Origin: an uncultured Glaciecola sp.
GTDB lineage: Bacteria > Pseudomonadota > Gammaproteobacteria > Enterobacterales > Alteromonadaceae
DNA: 64,000 nucleotides
Direction: 5' to 3'
NCBI GenBank assembly: GCA_937125395.1
Contig: CAKZLI010000055.1
Location: 1 to 64,000, forward strand
Shown: in pieces, positions 26,812 through 36,409 of the stretch
Numbering within the stretch: the stretch's first letter is position 1
Layout of the letters: the number at the start of each line of letters is the position of its first letter
Program-made: the position numbers and the translations under genes
Notes under the pieces: generated by a model
What the model was told of the DNA's origin: nothing
The model's database searches: none
What the model saw: the letters and a program-made list of their open reading frames with translations, nothing else

Positions 26812-28191
26812 TTAGTTGTTTATTAACGAGCGTTGAAATACCTTCATTCGAACATGCAATAAAATTGCCGCAACACTCAATCCCACAATAATACCAATCC
26901 ACAATCCGCGCGCCTCCATGGCTGGCACAATATAATCGGTTAATCCCAGCACTATGCCCAATGGTAAACCGACAACCCAATAAGAAATCACACTGAGCAT
27001 AAACATCCATGTTGTATCTTTATAGCCTCGCAAAGCATTGGCTGATATTACTTGTACGGCGTCAGATATTTGAAATAATGCGGCTAAAAATAGGATAGGG
27101 ATTGCGTACTGTGTTACTTGATCGTCTTTAGTGTAAATATCAATAATTAAATGTGCAAAGATGATGGTTAACGTCGCCGTGATACCAGCGCATGCAACGG
27201 CAAACCAGCGCGCACCTCGGATTGCGATAATACTATCTAGTGGTTGACCTCGACCCAGTAAATAACTCACTCGAATTGCTACCGCCATGCCAATACTCAA
27301 GGGGAGCATGAATACAACAGACGAAAAGTTAATGGCTATTTGATGCGCTGCCACTTGTAAATGTCCAAGTGGGGCAAGCAATAACGCAACCGCTGCAAAC
27401 AATGTGACTTCCGTCAAGAACGTAAACGCGATAGGGATGCCTATTTTTAACAAATCCATAAAGACACAGAGTCGCAGTCTTATGGGCTTAGTAAAAAACT
27501 CAAATTGTGCCATATAGCGATTGTATCGAGTATACAACACAGTCACCCCGCCCATCACTAAATAGACGATCATCGTAGCCAAACCACAACCCGCTCCGCC
27601 CATCTCCGGTAAACCAAACCAGCCATAAATAAAGACTGCATTGGCAGGGATGTTCACTAATAAACCGACAAACATGATAATCATCGTTGGACGGGTGATA
27701 CCTAAACCTTCACATGCTTGGCGCATCGCTTGATATACCGCGAATCCAGGCAAAGCAAATAACATGTACATAATATAATCGTGGGTGATGGGGAGCATGT
27801 TCGGCGGCACGTCAAACCACGCCAAAATATCATAGATAAAAAAGTAAATGCCCATAAATAGGGCACTTAAACACAGCAAAATCCAAAGCATATGCCGTAC
27901 TTGGCTAGCAATTGCCGGTTGCTCATGACGACCTAATAAATTTGATACCACCGGAACTAAGCCTAATGCGACCCCTTGAATAAAAAACAAAATAGGCGAT
28001 AACACACTAAAACCAACCGCTACACCGGCCATATCAATTGCACTGTATTGGCCAGCCATTATCGTATCAGCAACCCCCATAAATATTTGGGTTAATTGCG
28101 CAATAAAAAGCGGCCAAGCAATATGTAAAACATGCTTAAGTTCAATTGAATAGGTCGATGAGAGGGCTGTTGCAGAGTTTGTAGGATTCAA
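26812..28191 (-). CDS. MATE family multidrug exporter (NorM-like)
   Basis: A 459-residue polytopic inner-membrane protein with about 12 hydrophobic segments in two halves, the MATE arrangement. Family segments are WPLFIAQLTQIFMGVADTIMAG near the N-terminus and PLGHLQVAAHQIAINFSSVV mid-way. Members export cationic drugs in exchange for Na+ or H+; the N-terminal half retains Asp40 (VADTIMAG), and coupling ion and substrates cannot be read from the sequence. It is convergent with rluF and divergent from the bkd operon. Confidence 0.92.
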   Translation of the reverse strand: MNPTNSATALSSTYSIELKHVLHIAWPLFIAQLTQIFMGVADTIMAGQYSAIDMAGVAVGFSVLSPILFFIQGVALGLVPVVSNLLGRHEQPAIASQVRHMLWILLCLSALFMGIYFFIYDILAWFDVPPNMLPITHDYIMYMLFALPGFAVYQAMRQACEGLGITRPTMIIMFVGLLVNIPANAVFIYGWFGLPEMGGAGCGLATMIVYLVMGGVTVLYTRYNRYMAQFEFFTKPIRLRLCVFMDLLKIGIPIAFTFLTEVTLFAAVALLLAPLGHLQVAAHQIAINFSSVVFMLPLSIGMAVAIRVSYLLGRGQPLDSIIAIRGARWFAVACAGITATLTIIFAHLIIDIYTKDDQVTQYAIPILFLAALFQISDAVQVISANALRGYKDTTWMFMLSVISYWVVGLPLGIVLGLTDYIVPAMEARGLWIGIIVGLSVAAILLHVRMKVFQRSLINN

Positions 28192-28420
28192 TAGTTAGGT
28201 CTTTTTATTAGTGAGTTACGGCTTTGTTGCAGATGATACATAAAAAACCTCAATAAGCGCAATGTTCATCCTACTCAAGATACGTTTTAGTAGCAAAATA
28301 GAAACAACTCATTAACAAACTTTATATATTATTCAGTTATGGATGTTAGTGACATACAACGTGTTTGATCATTGTATCAAATTTAAAATCATAATAGACG
28401 GCAAATCATTAGGAATTTAC

Positions 28421-29614
28421 ATGATAGAGCTGAATGAACGTAATCATTTACAACATATTCAAATAACCCATGATGTAGAATTACAGCAGCATGCACATGA
28501 AAGCATACCGATGCTGCAGTTGCTTGATGAACAGGGCATGTTGCTATCAACAACTTGTCCATTATGGGATCAAGCGACAGCGACAAAAATATTTAATACG
28601 ATGCACTATATTCGGATCTTAGATGAACGTATGGTCAGTGCACAACGACAAGGGCGAATTAGCTTTTATTTGGCCTGTACCGGCGAAGAAGCTGCGGTGA
28701 TTGCGTCAACGGCGGCCTTACAACCGAATGACATGATCATGACGCAATATCGTGAGCAAGGTGCGTTAGCTTATCGAGGCTATTCGACTGAGCAATTTAT
28801 GAATCAATTGTTTTCAAATGCGCTAGATCCGAATAAAGGCAGACAGATGCCAATTCATTATGGCGATAAAGCATTAAACTTTATGACTGTCTCATCTCCA
28901 TTAGGCACGCAAATACCACAAGCAGCCGGTTACGCTTACGGGCAAAGGGTATCTGGTGAATCAGCGGTAACGATTTGTTATTTTGGTGAAGGCGCTGCGT
29001 CAGAGGGTGACTTTCATGCTGGTTTGAACATGGCTGCGGTGCTCGGTTGTCCTACGATATTTTTGTGTCGCAATAATGGTTATGCCATATCCACCCCAGC
29101 CAATGAACAATTTGTCGGTGACGGTATCGCAGCGAGAGGCATTGGCTATGGCGTAAAAACTATTCGAGTCGACGGCAATGATGCGTTAGCGGTGTTTATT
29201 GCGACCCAAACGGCTCGACAAATTGCGCTAGAGGAGCAATGCCCAGTGTTAATCGAAGCAATGACCTACCGATTAGCTGCCCATTCCACTTCTGATGACC
29301 CATCCAGTTACCGGGTGAACGAAGAAGAACAAAAATGGCAAGCAAAAGACCCATTACAACGATTGCAACGGCATTTGATCCAACAGCAATGGTTTGATGA
29401 GGCTGCCACCGAGGCATATTGCGAACACCACCGTAACGAAGTGTTGCGCGCTTTAAAAGTGGCTGAACGTCAACCCAATATTCCAATTGATGAAATTGTG
29501 ACGGATGTATATGCCCAAGTACCGTTGCATCTACAAACACAACTTGATGCACTCAAAGATCACGTCGCAGCGCATCCCAATGATTATCCCAAGATGACCG
29601 GAGAAAAATCATAA
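28421..29614 (+). CDS. bkdA1: Branched-chain 2-oxoacid dehydrogenase E1 alpha subunit
   Basis: Thiamine-diphosphate-dependent E1 alpha subunit, which decarboxylates the 2-oxoacids of Val, Leu and Ile. The 397-residue protein contains the TPP site [17 protein letters not shown] and CRNNGYAIS, and the phosphorylation-loop-like [12 protein letters not shown]. The ATG at 28421 has AGGAATTTAC directly before it; the frame extends 26 codons upstream without family similarity. Its stop overlaps the E1 beta start (TAATG). First gene of the three-gene bkd operon. Confidence 0.94.
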   Translation: MIELNERNHLQHIQITHDVELQQHAHESIPMLQLLDEQGMLLSTTCPLWDQATATKIFNTMHYIRILDERMVSAQRQGRISFYLACTGEEAAVIASTAALQPNDMIMTQYREQGALAYRGYSTEQFMNQLFSNALDPNKGRQMPIHYGDKALNFMTVSSPLGTQIPQAAGYAYGQRVSGESAVTICYFGEGAASEGDFHAGLNMAAVLGCPTIFLCRNNGYAISTPANEQFVGDGIAARGIGYGVKTIRVDGNDALAVFIATQTARQIALEEQCPVLIEAMTYRLAAHSTSDDPSSYRVNEEEQKWQAKDPLQRLQRHLIQQQWFDEAATEAYCEHHRNEVLRALKVAERQPNIPIDEIVTDVYAQVPLHLQTQLDALKDHVAAHPNDYPKMTGEKS

Positions 29615-30591
29615 TGATTAAAATGAATTTACTCCAAGCCATCAATAATGCCTTGGTCACCGCCATGGCAGCTAATCCAAAAGTATTGGTGTTAGGTGAA
29701 GACGTGGGACATTTTGGCGGTGTGTTTAGAGCGACTAGTGATTTACAAGCCAAATTTGGTCGTGAACGATGTTTTAATACGCCTCTAACTGAACAAGGCA
29801 TAATTGGTTTTGCCAATGGACTAGCGGCACAAGGCTGTATTCCTGTCGCTGAGATTCAATTTGCAGATTATATATTTCCTGCTTTTGATCAAATTATCAA
29901 CGAAACGGCTAAATTTCGCTATCGTTCAGGTGGTCAATTTGATTGTGGTAATTTAACTATTAGAGCCCCTTATGGTGGTGGTATCGCAGGAGGGCATTAT
30001 CACTCGCAATCTCCAGAAGCGTTTTTTACCCATATCCCTGGTATTAAAGTTGTGATTCCGCGGAATCCATATCAAGCCAAAGGCTTACTGTTAAGCGCGA
30101 TCAGAGATCCTGACCCTGTGTTATTTTTGGAACCTAAGCGCATATATCGAGCAAGTGTGGGTGATGTACCAGAAGAAGATTACGAATTACCGCTTGGCCA
30201 AGCGGATGTCGTCCAAGTTGGAACAGACATTACGTTGGTCGGTTGGGGTGCGCAAGTGGAAGTACTGCAAGATGCCGCAGAGCAAGCACTCAAACTTGGC
30301 ATTTCATGTGAAATCATTGATCTGCAATCGTTATTACCTTGGGATGCTGAATTAGTGTGTGCATCGGTTAACAAAACCGGACGTTTGTTAATTAACCATG
30401 AGGCACCTGTCACTAGTGGCTTTGGCAGTGAGATTGCCGCGACAGTTCAAGAACGGTGTTTTTTACATTTAGAATCACCGATACAACGTGTTTGTGGCCT
30501 TGATACGCCATATCCCTTGATCCAAGAAAAACAATACATGCCCGACGCACTCAAAACGCTTGCGGCGATCAAATACAGTGTGAATTATTAA
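29614..30591 (+). CDS. bkdA2: Branched-chain 2-oxoacid dehydrogenase E1 beta subunit
   Basis: Beta subunit of the E1 heterotetramer, forming the TPP pocket with the alpha chain. The 325 residues include [32 protein letters not shown] and [14 protein letters not shown], all family signatures. The start overlaps the alpha-subunit stop by one base with GGAGAAAAATC upstream, so translation is coupled. The E2 gene follows after 13 bases. Confidence 0.95.
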   Translation: MIKMNLLQAINNALVTAMAANPKVLVLGEDVGHFGGVFRATSDLQAKFGRERCFNTPLTEQGIIGFANGLAAQGCIPVAEIQFADYIFPAFDQIINETAKFRYRSGGQFDCGNLTIRAPYGGGIAGGHYHSQSPEAFFTHIPGIKVVIPRNPYQAKGLLLSAIRDPDPVLFLEPKRIYRASVGDVPEEDYELPLGQADVVQVGTDITLVGWGAQVEVLQDAAEQALKLGISCEIIDLQSLLPWDAELVCASVNKTGRLLINHEAPVTSGFGSEIAATVQERCFLHLESPIQRVCGLDTPYPLIQEKQYMPDALKTLAAIKYSVNY

Positions 30592-30604
30592 TAAGGATAG
30601 ATTG

Positions 30605-31801
30605 ATGCAAGAGTTTATTTTACCCGATATTGGCGAAGGTATTGTTGAATGTGAATTGATCGCTTGGTTAGTCAAAGAAGGCGATCATATCGAAGAAGAC
30701 CAGCCTGTAGCAGAAGTGATGACAGATAAGGCAACGGTACAGATCCCTGCAATGTACTCAGGTACAGTCAGCAAATTACATTATCAAACCGGTGATATAG
30801 CCAAAGTCCACCAACCGTTGTTTGCAATGCAGGTGAGTGGTGATGTGGAACAGTCTGTGGCACAACCTGCAGTGGTAGATCAGCCGGTTACCAGTGCTCA
30901 AGATGAACCTAGATCACCGAAAGCGCAGCGTAATGCGGCAAAAGTCCTTGCTAGTCCGGCTGTCCGCCGTCGTGCTAGAGAAGCGGGCATTGAGATTCAA
31001 TCTATCTCTGGAAGTGGTTTAAAAGGAAGAGTATTAAAAGAAGACTTATTGGTTACGCGTAGCGTCTCAAAGGCTTTTAATACAGCTACTGAGCAAAAAG
31101 ACACGGTAGAGCCATTACGCGGGTTAAGTGCAGCAATGGCAAAGCAAATGAGCTTGTCATGGCAGACTATTCCGCATTTTACGGTCACTGATGAGTGTGT
31201 CATGGATAATTTAATGGCATTACGCACCACACTACAACCACAATTTGCGCAAATGGACATCACCTTATCCTTGCTACCCTTTATGCTTAAAGCGTTGTCG
31301 TTATCATTAGTCACGTATCCCATTTTGAATAGTTCATTGAGTCACGATGGTTTGTCTTTACAGTATCACCACAAACACAATATTGGCTTTGCCGTGGCAA
31401 CTGAGCATGGACTGATTGTGCCCAATATCAAAGACGTAGCCAGTTTGAGTATTATTGAAATCGCCCAACAGGTGCAACGATTAATTGCTGATGCAAAAAA
31501 CGGCCAATTATCTGCTGATGATTTACAAGGAACCACTATTACATTATCTAACATTGGTCCGATTGGCGGCACGGTTGCCACACCGATTGTCAATCATCCA
31601 CAAGTGGCGATTGTCGCATTAGGTAAGATCCAACGTTTACCACGTTTTGACGAGCAAGATAATGTAACTGCGGTTAATATCATGAATGTGAATTGGTCAG
31701 GCGATCATCGAGTGATTGATGGGGCAACGATGGTGCGATTTAATAATACATGGATGAACTATCTGATGCACCCTGTGCAGATGTTATCATCGCTTCGTTA
31801 G
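30605..31801 (+). CDS. bkdB: Lipoamide acyltransferase E2 of branched-chain 2-oxoacid dehydrogenase
   Basis: The 398-residue core enzyme of the complex. One lipoyl domain (1-78) carries Lys42 in VMTDKATVQIPA. The peripheral E3/E1-binding domain is at about 114-150 (SPAVRRRAREAGIEI, then SGSGLKGRVLKEDL). The catalytic acyltransferase domain follows, with His368 and Asp372 in GDHRVIDGA. The ATG at 30605 is used (AAGGATAG upstream); a TTG one codon earlier is in frame. No dihydrolipoamide dehydrogenase (E3) gene follows, so the complex must take E3 from elsewhere. A strong hairpin follows the stop. Confidence 0.95.
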   Translation: MQEFILPDIGEGIVECELIAWLVKEGDHIEEDQPVAEVMTDKATVQIPAMYSGTVSKLHYQTGDIAKVHQPLFAMQVSGDVEQSVAQPAVVDQPVTSAQDEPRSPKAQRNAAKVLASPAVRRRAREAGIEIQSISGSGLKGRVLKEDLLVTRSVSKAFNTATEQKDTVEPLRGLSAAMAKQMSLSWQTIPHFTVTDECVMDNLMALRTTLQPQFAQMDITLSLLPFMLKALSLSLVTYPILNSSLSHDGLSLQYHHKHNIGFAVATEHGLIVPNIKDVASLSIIEIAQQVQRLIADAKNGQLSADDLQGTTITLSNIGPIGGTVATPIVNHPQVAIVALGKIQRLPRFDEQDNVTAVNIMNVNWSGDHRVIDGATMVRFNNTWMNYLMHPVQMLSSLR

Positions 31802-31807
31802 CACGGA

Positions 31808-31846
31808 GATGGCCTACCTAAAATGCGCGCTACATGGTAGGCTATC
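31808..31846. repeat. Strong hairpin after bkdB
   Basis: GATGGCCTACC at 31808-31818 pairs with GGTAGGCTATC at 31836-31846 over 11 positions with one G-T pair and a 17-nt loop. It starts seven bases after the bkdB stop. There is no T run, so it may be a 3'-end stabiliser or part of a factor-dependent terminator rather than a simple terminator. Confidence 0.6.
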
Positions 31847-31879
31847 GCCAATTATAAACACATATTGATAGGATATCTT

Positions 31880-32758
31880 TTGTTAAGTTATCAACATATT
31901 TATCATGCGGGCAATCATGCAGATGTCATCAAACATTTGAGTTTGCTAGCTGTACTCCAAAAATTACAACAAAAAAGTAAACCATTTACGGTTATTGATA
32001 CCCATGCGGGTGCTGGTTTGTATGATTTAAGTGACCCTAAAGCTCAACAGAATCTAGAACAACATACTGGAGTTGGTGTATTACTCAAGCAAGCCACAAA
32101 TGCCTATACATCACCTCTGCTAGCAGATTATGTAGCCGGTGTGAGTCGTGCTTTTTCTAAACAACAATATCACGGTTCTGCAGCATTAATGCATGCCTGT
32201 ATGCGGGATGTTGATCAAGGTCATTTTTGTGAATTACATCCCAATGTATACCCTCAATTAGTCGAGAGCATTGCAGCCAAAAATACACACACTTACCGAA
32301 CAGATGCATACAAACAACTTGTTGCGTTAGTTCCGCCAATTGCAAAACGCGGTGTAGTGTTGATTGATCCTCCTTACGAACAAGTCCATGAATATGGCGC
32401 TTGTGTTGATGTATTAAGCAAAAGTTTAGCGCGTTGGGCGAACGGATGTTATTTATTATGGTATCCACTCATTAACGCAGCCAACAGCCAAAAAAATGAT
32501 CTGTCGCACTACATGGTTGATCAAATTAAACAGTTAACGCAGACACATACCATCAATAATATCTATCAAATTGAATGGCTAATTGACGATAAATCTGCAT
32601 CTGGGATGTATGGCAGCGGGATCATTGCCATTAATCTTCCCTGGGGATGTGCCGAACATATAGAGGCTGCATGCGCCGAAATGCTTCCGGTATTTAAACA
32701 GTCGGATGCATATCCACACGCTAGCTTTAACAGTGTATGGTTAAAAGTCCAAGAATAA
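31880..32758 (+). CDS. rlmJ: 23S rRNA (adenine-2030-N6)-methyltransferase RlmJ
   Basis: SAM-dependent methylation of A2030 in 23S rRNA. The N-terminus LSYQHIYHAGNHADVIKH is the family mark, and the catalytic DPPY lies at 163-166 (LIDPPYEQVHEYG). With TTG at 31880 the protein has 292 residues; this start follows AGGATATC at seven bases and matches the family N-terminus. An upstream TTG at 31865 gives five extra residues without similarity. The kinase-like gene follows 24 bases after the stop. Confidence 0.93.
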   Translation: MLSYQHIYHAGNHADVIKHLSLLAVLQKLQQKSKPFTVIDTHAGAGLYDLSDPKAQQNLEQHTGVGVLLKQATNAYTSPLLADYVAGVSRAFSKQQYHGSAALMHACMRDVDQGHFCELHPNVYPQLVESIAAKNTHTYRTDAYKQLVALVPPIAKRGVVLIDPPYEQVHEYGACVDVLSKSLARWANGCYLLWYPLINAANSQKNDLSHYMVDQIKQLTQTHTINNIYQIEWLIDDKSASGMYGSGIIAINLPWGCAEHIEAACAEMLPVFKQSDAYPHASFNSVWLKVQE

Positions 32759-32782
32759 CTTACTCATGAGGCATGATTAAAT

Positions 32783-34639
32783 ATGTCTGCAGCGCCGAAC
32801 CAAGGGATTGGTCATTTTTATATACCTGAAGACCAATCGATTTATTTGCTGTCATCCAAAGACGCAAAAAAACTCAAAGATTGGTTGTTTTTGTGCACCC
32901 AAGAACTTACTCGTCTTGGCTACAGTGACATAGAGCTGGTCGGAAAAGGGGCGTTTGGCTTTGCCTTTGGTGGTAAAAATCGACACGGCGATGCACTGGT
33001 GTTTAAATTCACACGGATCAACCTGCCAGCAAGTGTGCAAGCAAAGCTGGCAGAAGAAGCAGACATGCTAGCTCAGGTTGACCACCCGCATATTCCAGCA
33101 CTAGTCATTTATCAGCAGATACAGCAACAATCTGTCATGGTGATGCAACGTGCCCCTGGTATCGATTTAGAAGCGTATAGTTTACGAAATGGGCGCATCA
33201 GTCCCAAGATGGCGGTGCAGTTAATGTTGCAAATAGTGGATATCTTTTCTTATTTGCACCAATTTACTATACACAATCAACTCAAACCTATCGTTCACGG
33301 TGATATTAAGCCATCGAATCTTGTTTGGGATGCCACCACCGAGCAAGTCAGCTTGATTGATTGGGGAAGCAGTGTCTTTGCTCAACTGGATGAAAACAGA
33401 CAACCTGTAGGTCAATCAATCATGGATCTGTTATCGACTGATCAGCAAATAACGAATGCAAAATTAGGCGATGTGTATTTTATTGGTGCCGAACAATTGG
33501 CCGGCGATTTATCTTCTGTCAACTTTGACTATCAGGGACTTGCCAGTACTATTTATGCCTTATGTTCTGCTCAAGGGGCACGCTTTGGAAAGGAAGTGAT
33601 CACTGCCAATTCGTTAGGTTTACCCAAAGTATGCGCCGACATATTAAATGGACTATTACACGATGATCCTATCCAGCAACAACAAGCGATGCGGTATTTA
33701 CGCGATAATCAACGTTATTTGCAACACTTAGTCTTTTCTACTCAATATCAACCCACACATACTAGTTTTATACCTTGTCGACTGTCTGCTAACTTTTTGG
33801 ACATTGAAACCGTTGTGTATAGTTCACGTAAATCTTTTTTGCGTGAACAAGGTGATCTTAGCGAGGGACAGTTAGCCAAAATAGATGACGCGCAATTTGA
33901 GCGGTATTACAAACAATACTTGCAAGGCATGGGGGAAAACGAAAAAGCATTTATTGCTGCGGTGTCAAGACTAGGTAAGTATCCTGTGGTCGGTGGCTTG
34001 GCTATTCGTTGGCAACCTGATGGTATTTTGGTTGATTCTAACCTTAATTTATACCGTAATCAGCAACATACAGATAAGACGCTTATTGCGTTTGAACAAT
34101 CGGTCAATAACATTATCACTTTGGCTCGTGCCATTCACCGCAATGGGGTATTTAAAGCGTGTTTGTTTGATGCCAAAGTCACGTTGCATCTGGAACGGGA
34201 TGATCCTAAAGCGGCTTTTGTCGTGCCCGATAGTCTAAACATACCTTACACAATCGCTAATCACTCAGTCGATGATCTTACCTCACAACAGCACTCGTAT
34301 TTTGAAGACGGTGATGACCCAGATGAGTTTTTGCAATTACCAGAGGCGATTCTTGATTTAATCGAACAATTGAACACAATTCATCACAGTGGTTGTCTAA
34401 TTTTTGAAGCGTTGCCGACACATTTGAAAATTCACAGTTTTTTACAGTTATTTGATAGCCAACAAGAAACAATATTTGCTGAAATTTTACAAAAAATATT
34501 GCATCATGTACCCACAATTGAAGGGTTAGGTATTTCTGGTTTTATGAAACTCCCGAATAAAGATACTCGACAATTTGCCCACGCAGCACATGCACCTGAC
34601 GATTTTTATCCGCGTAATATACGCGCAAGCGAGATATAA
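32783..34639 (+). CDS. Serine/threonine protein kinase-like protein with large C-terminal region
   Basis: The N-terminal third is a protein-kinase fold. Visible elements are the glycine loop GKGAFGFAFGGK (54-65), the ATP lysine Lys75 (ALVFKF), a helix-C acidic pair Glu91-Glu92, the catalytic loop HGDIKPSNL (172-180) with Asp174, Lys176 and Asn179, and the metal-binding DWG (193-195) in place of DFG. All key catalytic residues are present, so it may be active. The remaining 350 or so residues (from about 270) match no domain I know. It lacks a membrane segment or signal peptide. It lies between rlmJ and tesB, three bases before tesB, and is probably cotranscribed with it. Substrate unknown. 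Confidence 0.8.
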   Translation: MSAAPNQGIGHFYIPEDQSIYLLSSKDAKKLKDWLFLCTQELTRLGYSDIELVGKGAFGFAFGGKNRHGDALVFKFTRINLPASVQAKLAEEADMLAQVDHPHIPALVIYQQIQQQSVMVMQRAPGIDLEAYSLRNGRISPKMAVQLMLQIVDIFSYLHQFTIHNQLKPIVHGDIKPSNLVWDATTEQVSLIDWGSSVFAQLDENRQPVGQSIMDLLSTDQQITNAKLGDVYFIGAEQLAGDLSSVNFDYQGLASTIYALCSAQGARFGKEVITANSLGLPKVCADILNGLLHDDPIQQQQAMRYLRDNQRYLQHLVFSTQYQPTHTSFIPCRLSANFLDIETVVYSSRKSFLREQGDLSEGQLAKIDDAQFERYYKQYLQGMGENEKAFIAAVSRLGKYPVVGGLAIRWQPDGILVDSNLNLYRNQQHTDKTLIAFEQSVNNIITLARAIHRNGVFKACLFDAKVTLHLERDDPKAAFVVPDSLNIPYTIANHSVDDLTSQQHSYFEDGDDPDEFLQLPEAILDLIEQLNTIHHSGCLIFEALPTHLKIHSFLQLFDSQQETIFAEILQKILHHVPTIEGLGISGFMKLPNKDTRQFAHAAHAPDDFYPRNIRASEI

Positions 34640-34642
34640 TTA

Positions 34643-35518
34643 ATGAACAATGATATTCAGTTAGCTGAATTATTTACTTTAGAACCGATTGAAGAAGGCC
34701 TGTACCGAGGGATCAGTTGGGATCTTGGTTTTCCTGCTATTTATGGCGGACAGGTATTAGGTCAAGCTGTGATTGCTGCTTATAAAACGGTGGATAATGA
34801 TAAGTTTGCCCATTCTTTTCATAGTTATTTTTTATTACCTGGCGATGCATCTAAACCGGTATTGTATGATATTGAGGTCGTGCGCAATGGACGCAGTTTT
34901 AGCACTCGCCGTGTAAAAGCAATTCAGGATGGTAAAACGATTTTTTATATGACGATTTCGTTTCAACTTGTGCAGCCGCATATTGCTCACCAACATGCAG
35001 ATCACAAGCCAATCCCGCATGCGTCTACCTTACCGAATGACACCGATTTATTCGCAAAATTACACCATCCATTAAGTGATAAAATGCAACAAACACTTAG
35101 CTATCATCGCCCGATAGATATTCGCACCGTCAATCCTAAAGCGATGTTTGGTGATGATGTGGTTGTACCTGAGCGATTTATTTGGATGAAATCACAGCAT
35201 GAATTACAGCAAAATGTAGCGTTACATCAAGCCGCATTAGCGTATGCTTCGGATTACCATTTTTTAAGTACGGCATTGCAGGCTCATCCAGTTAAATTTA
35301 ATGATCGCAAATTGCGGATGGCGACCATTGATCATGCTATGTGGTTTCATGTGCCGTTTGATTTTAATCAATGGCATGTCTATTCAACGGTAAGTCCATT
35401 TGTCGGTAATTCACGAGGTGTGGTGCAAGGGCAGTTTTTTAATGAAGACAAAGTGCTCATCGCCTCGACCATGCAAGAAGGCATGATCCGTGTACCCGAC
35501 AAACCGACCAAATCTTAA
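34643..35518 (+). CDS. tesB: Acyl-CoA thioesterase II TesB
   Basis: Double hot-dog thioesterase that hydrolyses acyl-CoA. The 291 residues (286 in E. coli) include the segments [28 protein letters not shown] and [19 protein letters not shown], the catalytic aspartate region [12 protein letters not shown], and the C-terminal [22 protein letters not shown] with the catalytic glutamine. It follows the kinase-like gene after three bases and is followed by the carbonic-anhydrase-like gene after 11, so the three are likely one transcript. Confidence 0.95.
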   Translation: MNNDIQLAELFTLEPIEEGLYRGISWDLGFPAIYGGQVLGQAVIAAYKTVDNDKFAHSFHSYFLLPGDASKPVLYDIEVVRNGRSFSTRRVKAIQDGKTIFYMTISFQLVQPHIAHQHADHKPIPHASTLPNDTDLFAKLHHPLSDKMQQTLSYHRPIDIRTVNPKAMFGDDVVVPERFIWMKSQHELQQNVALHQAALAYASDYHFLSTALQAHPVKFNDRKLRMATIDHAMWFHVPFDFNQWHVYSTVSPFVGNSRGVVQGQFFNEDKVLIASTMQEGMIRVPDKPTKS

Positions 35519-35529
35519 GGTATCTGACA

Positions 35530-36054
35530 ATGCTCTATGATCTAGAATCCGCGCAACCTAAACTTGATATAACAACGTATGTTGCGCCCGGCGCGCACAT
35601 TATTGGACATGTCGAATGTGCGGTGGATACAAGTATTTGGTTTAATGTTGTGATCCGTGGTGATTGTGATCTGATCAAGATTGGGCCACAGACGAACATT
35701 CAAGACGGTTCTGTGTTGCATACCGATTTAGGTTCACCATTGACGATAGGTCAAGGTGTGACAGTCGGGCACAAAGCGATGTTACATGGTTGTGTCATCG
35801 GTGATTATAGCCTAGTGGGCATTAATGCAGTCGTGTTGAATGGGGCTAACATTGGACGCTACTGTATTATAGGCGCGAATGCATTGGTGACAGAGAATAT
35901 GCACGTACCTGATTATTCGGTCGTGATGGGATCACCCGCCAAAATAGTCAAAACACTTCCTGAGGCAGCCCGTGCTCAACTTGAAGCGTCGGCGGCACAC
36001 TATGTGCAAAATGCGCAACGCTTTAAGCAACATTGCAAAGCACTTAAAAGCTAA
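35530..36054 (+). CDS. Gamma carbonic anhydrase family protein (YrdA/PaaY-like)
   Basis: A 174-residue left-handed beta-helix protein built of hexapeptide repeats, as in [23 protein letters not shown]. The three metal histidines of the gamma carbonic anhydrase family are at His64 (VLHTDLG), His81 and His86 (VGHKAMLHG). The family includes true carbonic anhydrases and proteins of unknown role such as YrdA, so activity is not certain; PaaY-like thioesterase activity is a known alternative. Last gene of the tesB run. A minus-strand terminator overlaps its stop codon. Confidence 0.88.
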   Translation: MLYDLESAQPKLDITTYVAPGAHIIGHVECAVDTSIWFNVVIRGDCDLIKIGPQTNIQDGSVLHTDLGSPLTIGQGVTVGHKAMLHGCVIGDYSLVGINAVVLNGANIGRYCIIGANALVTENMHVPDYSVVMGSPAKIVKTLPEAARAQLEASAAHYVQNAQRFKQHCKALKS

Positions 36055-36080
36055 AAAAAAACCCGCATATAGCGGGTTAA
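36053..36080 (-). terminator. Rho-independent terminator for a minus-strand transcript
   Basis: Stem AACCCGC/GCGGGTT with loop ATATA. Read on the minus strand it is followed by nine T; on the plus strand no T run follows. It therefore ends a minus-strand RNA, although no minus-strand protein gene lies upstream of it. Confidence 0.7.
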
Positions 36081-36188
36081 ATAAGGGGACTCTTACGAGT
36101 CTATCTTGTCTGTGCATTGCACAGTTGATGTTTGCACTGGGAGAAGCGTAAACAAAACGTGGATAAAACTGGTCAACCTGTTTTAAGT
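36053..36188 (-). ncRNA. Candidate small RNA
   Basis: The only explanation I see for the minus-strand terminator is a short non-coding transcript. Reading on that strand, a weak promoter (TTTATT, 16 bases, TATATT, at 36222-36195) is followed by hairpin CTGTG/CACAG (36110-36124), hairpin GACTC/GAGTC with loop GTAA (36088-36101), a CCCC, and the terminator, giving about 135 nt. No tRNA, 6S or other known RNA was recognised. The promoter and the 5' end are guesses; the hairpins and terminator are seen directly. Confidence 0.35.
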
Positions 36189-36409
36189 CCAATGAATATA
36201 GCTTAATATTTACGCAAATAAAAGTCGCAAAAAGAAGGTAATTAGAAAAACACGTTGTGATGACCGTGTTTACTTGACTATCTTTTTTTATGATAGTAAA
36301 ACCGGCTACCATTCATGCAATCAATAAACACGGTATTCTCATTAACTTATTGATTATATAATGCTAATCTGAATCTTATATTACTCTTTCATTAACAGGC
36401 TAGACGTCA
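36055..36409. other. 355-base intergenic region without a protein gene
   Basis: Between the carbonic-anhydrase-like gene and the SpmAB fusion. The left half holds the candidate small RNA and its terminator; the right half holds nested inverted repeats at 36263-36334 and a TATAAT-like -10 element at 36357-36362 that may serve the plus-strand spmAB gene. A minus-strand frame of 126 codons crosses the region but overlaps the neighbouring gene and has no recognisable features. Confidence 0.6.
36263..36334. repeat. Nested inverted repeats in the spmAB upstream region
   Basis: ACCGTGTTTA (36263-36272) pairs perfectly with TAAACACGGT (36325-36334). Inside it, ACTATC (36277-36282) pairs with GATAGT (36292-36297) around a T-rich loop. 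Two nested perfect pairings within 72 bases suggest a structured RNA or a regulatory site just ahead of the spmAB promoter. Confidence 0.6.

Noticed and set aside
35932..36312. Minus-strand open frame of 126 codons across the carbonic-anhydrase 3' end and the intergenic region
   Set aside because: It overlaps a well-supported gene by over 100 bases, contains the minus-strand terminator and shows no recognisable protein features.
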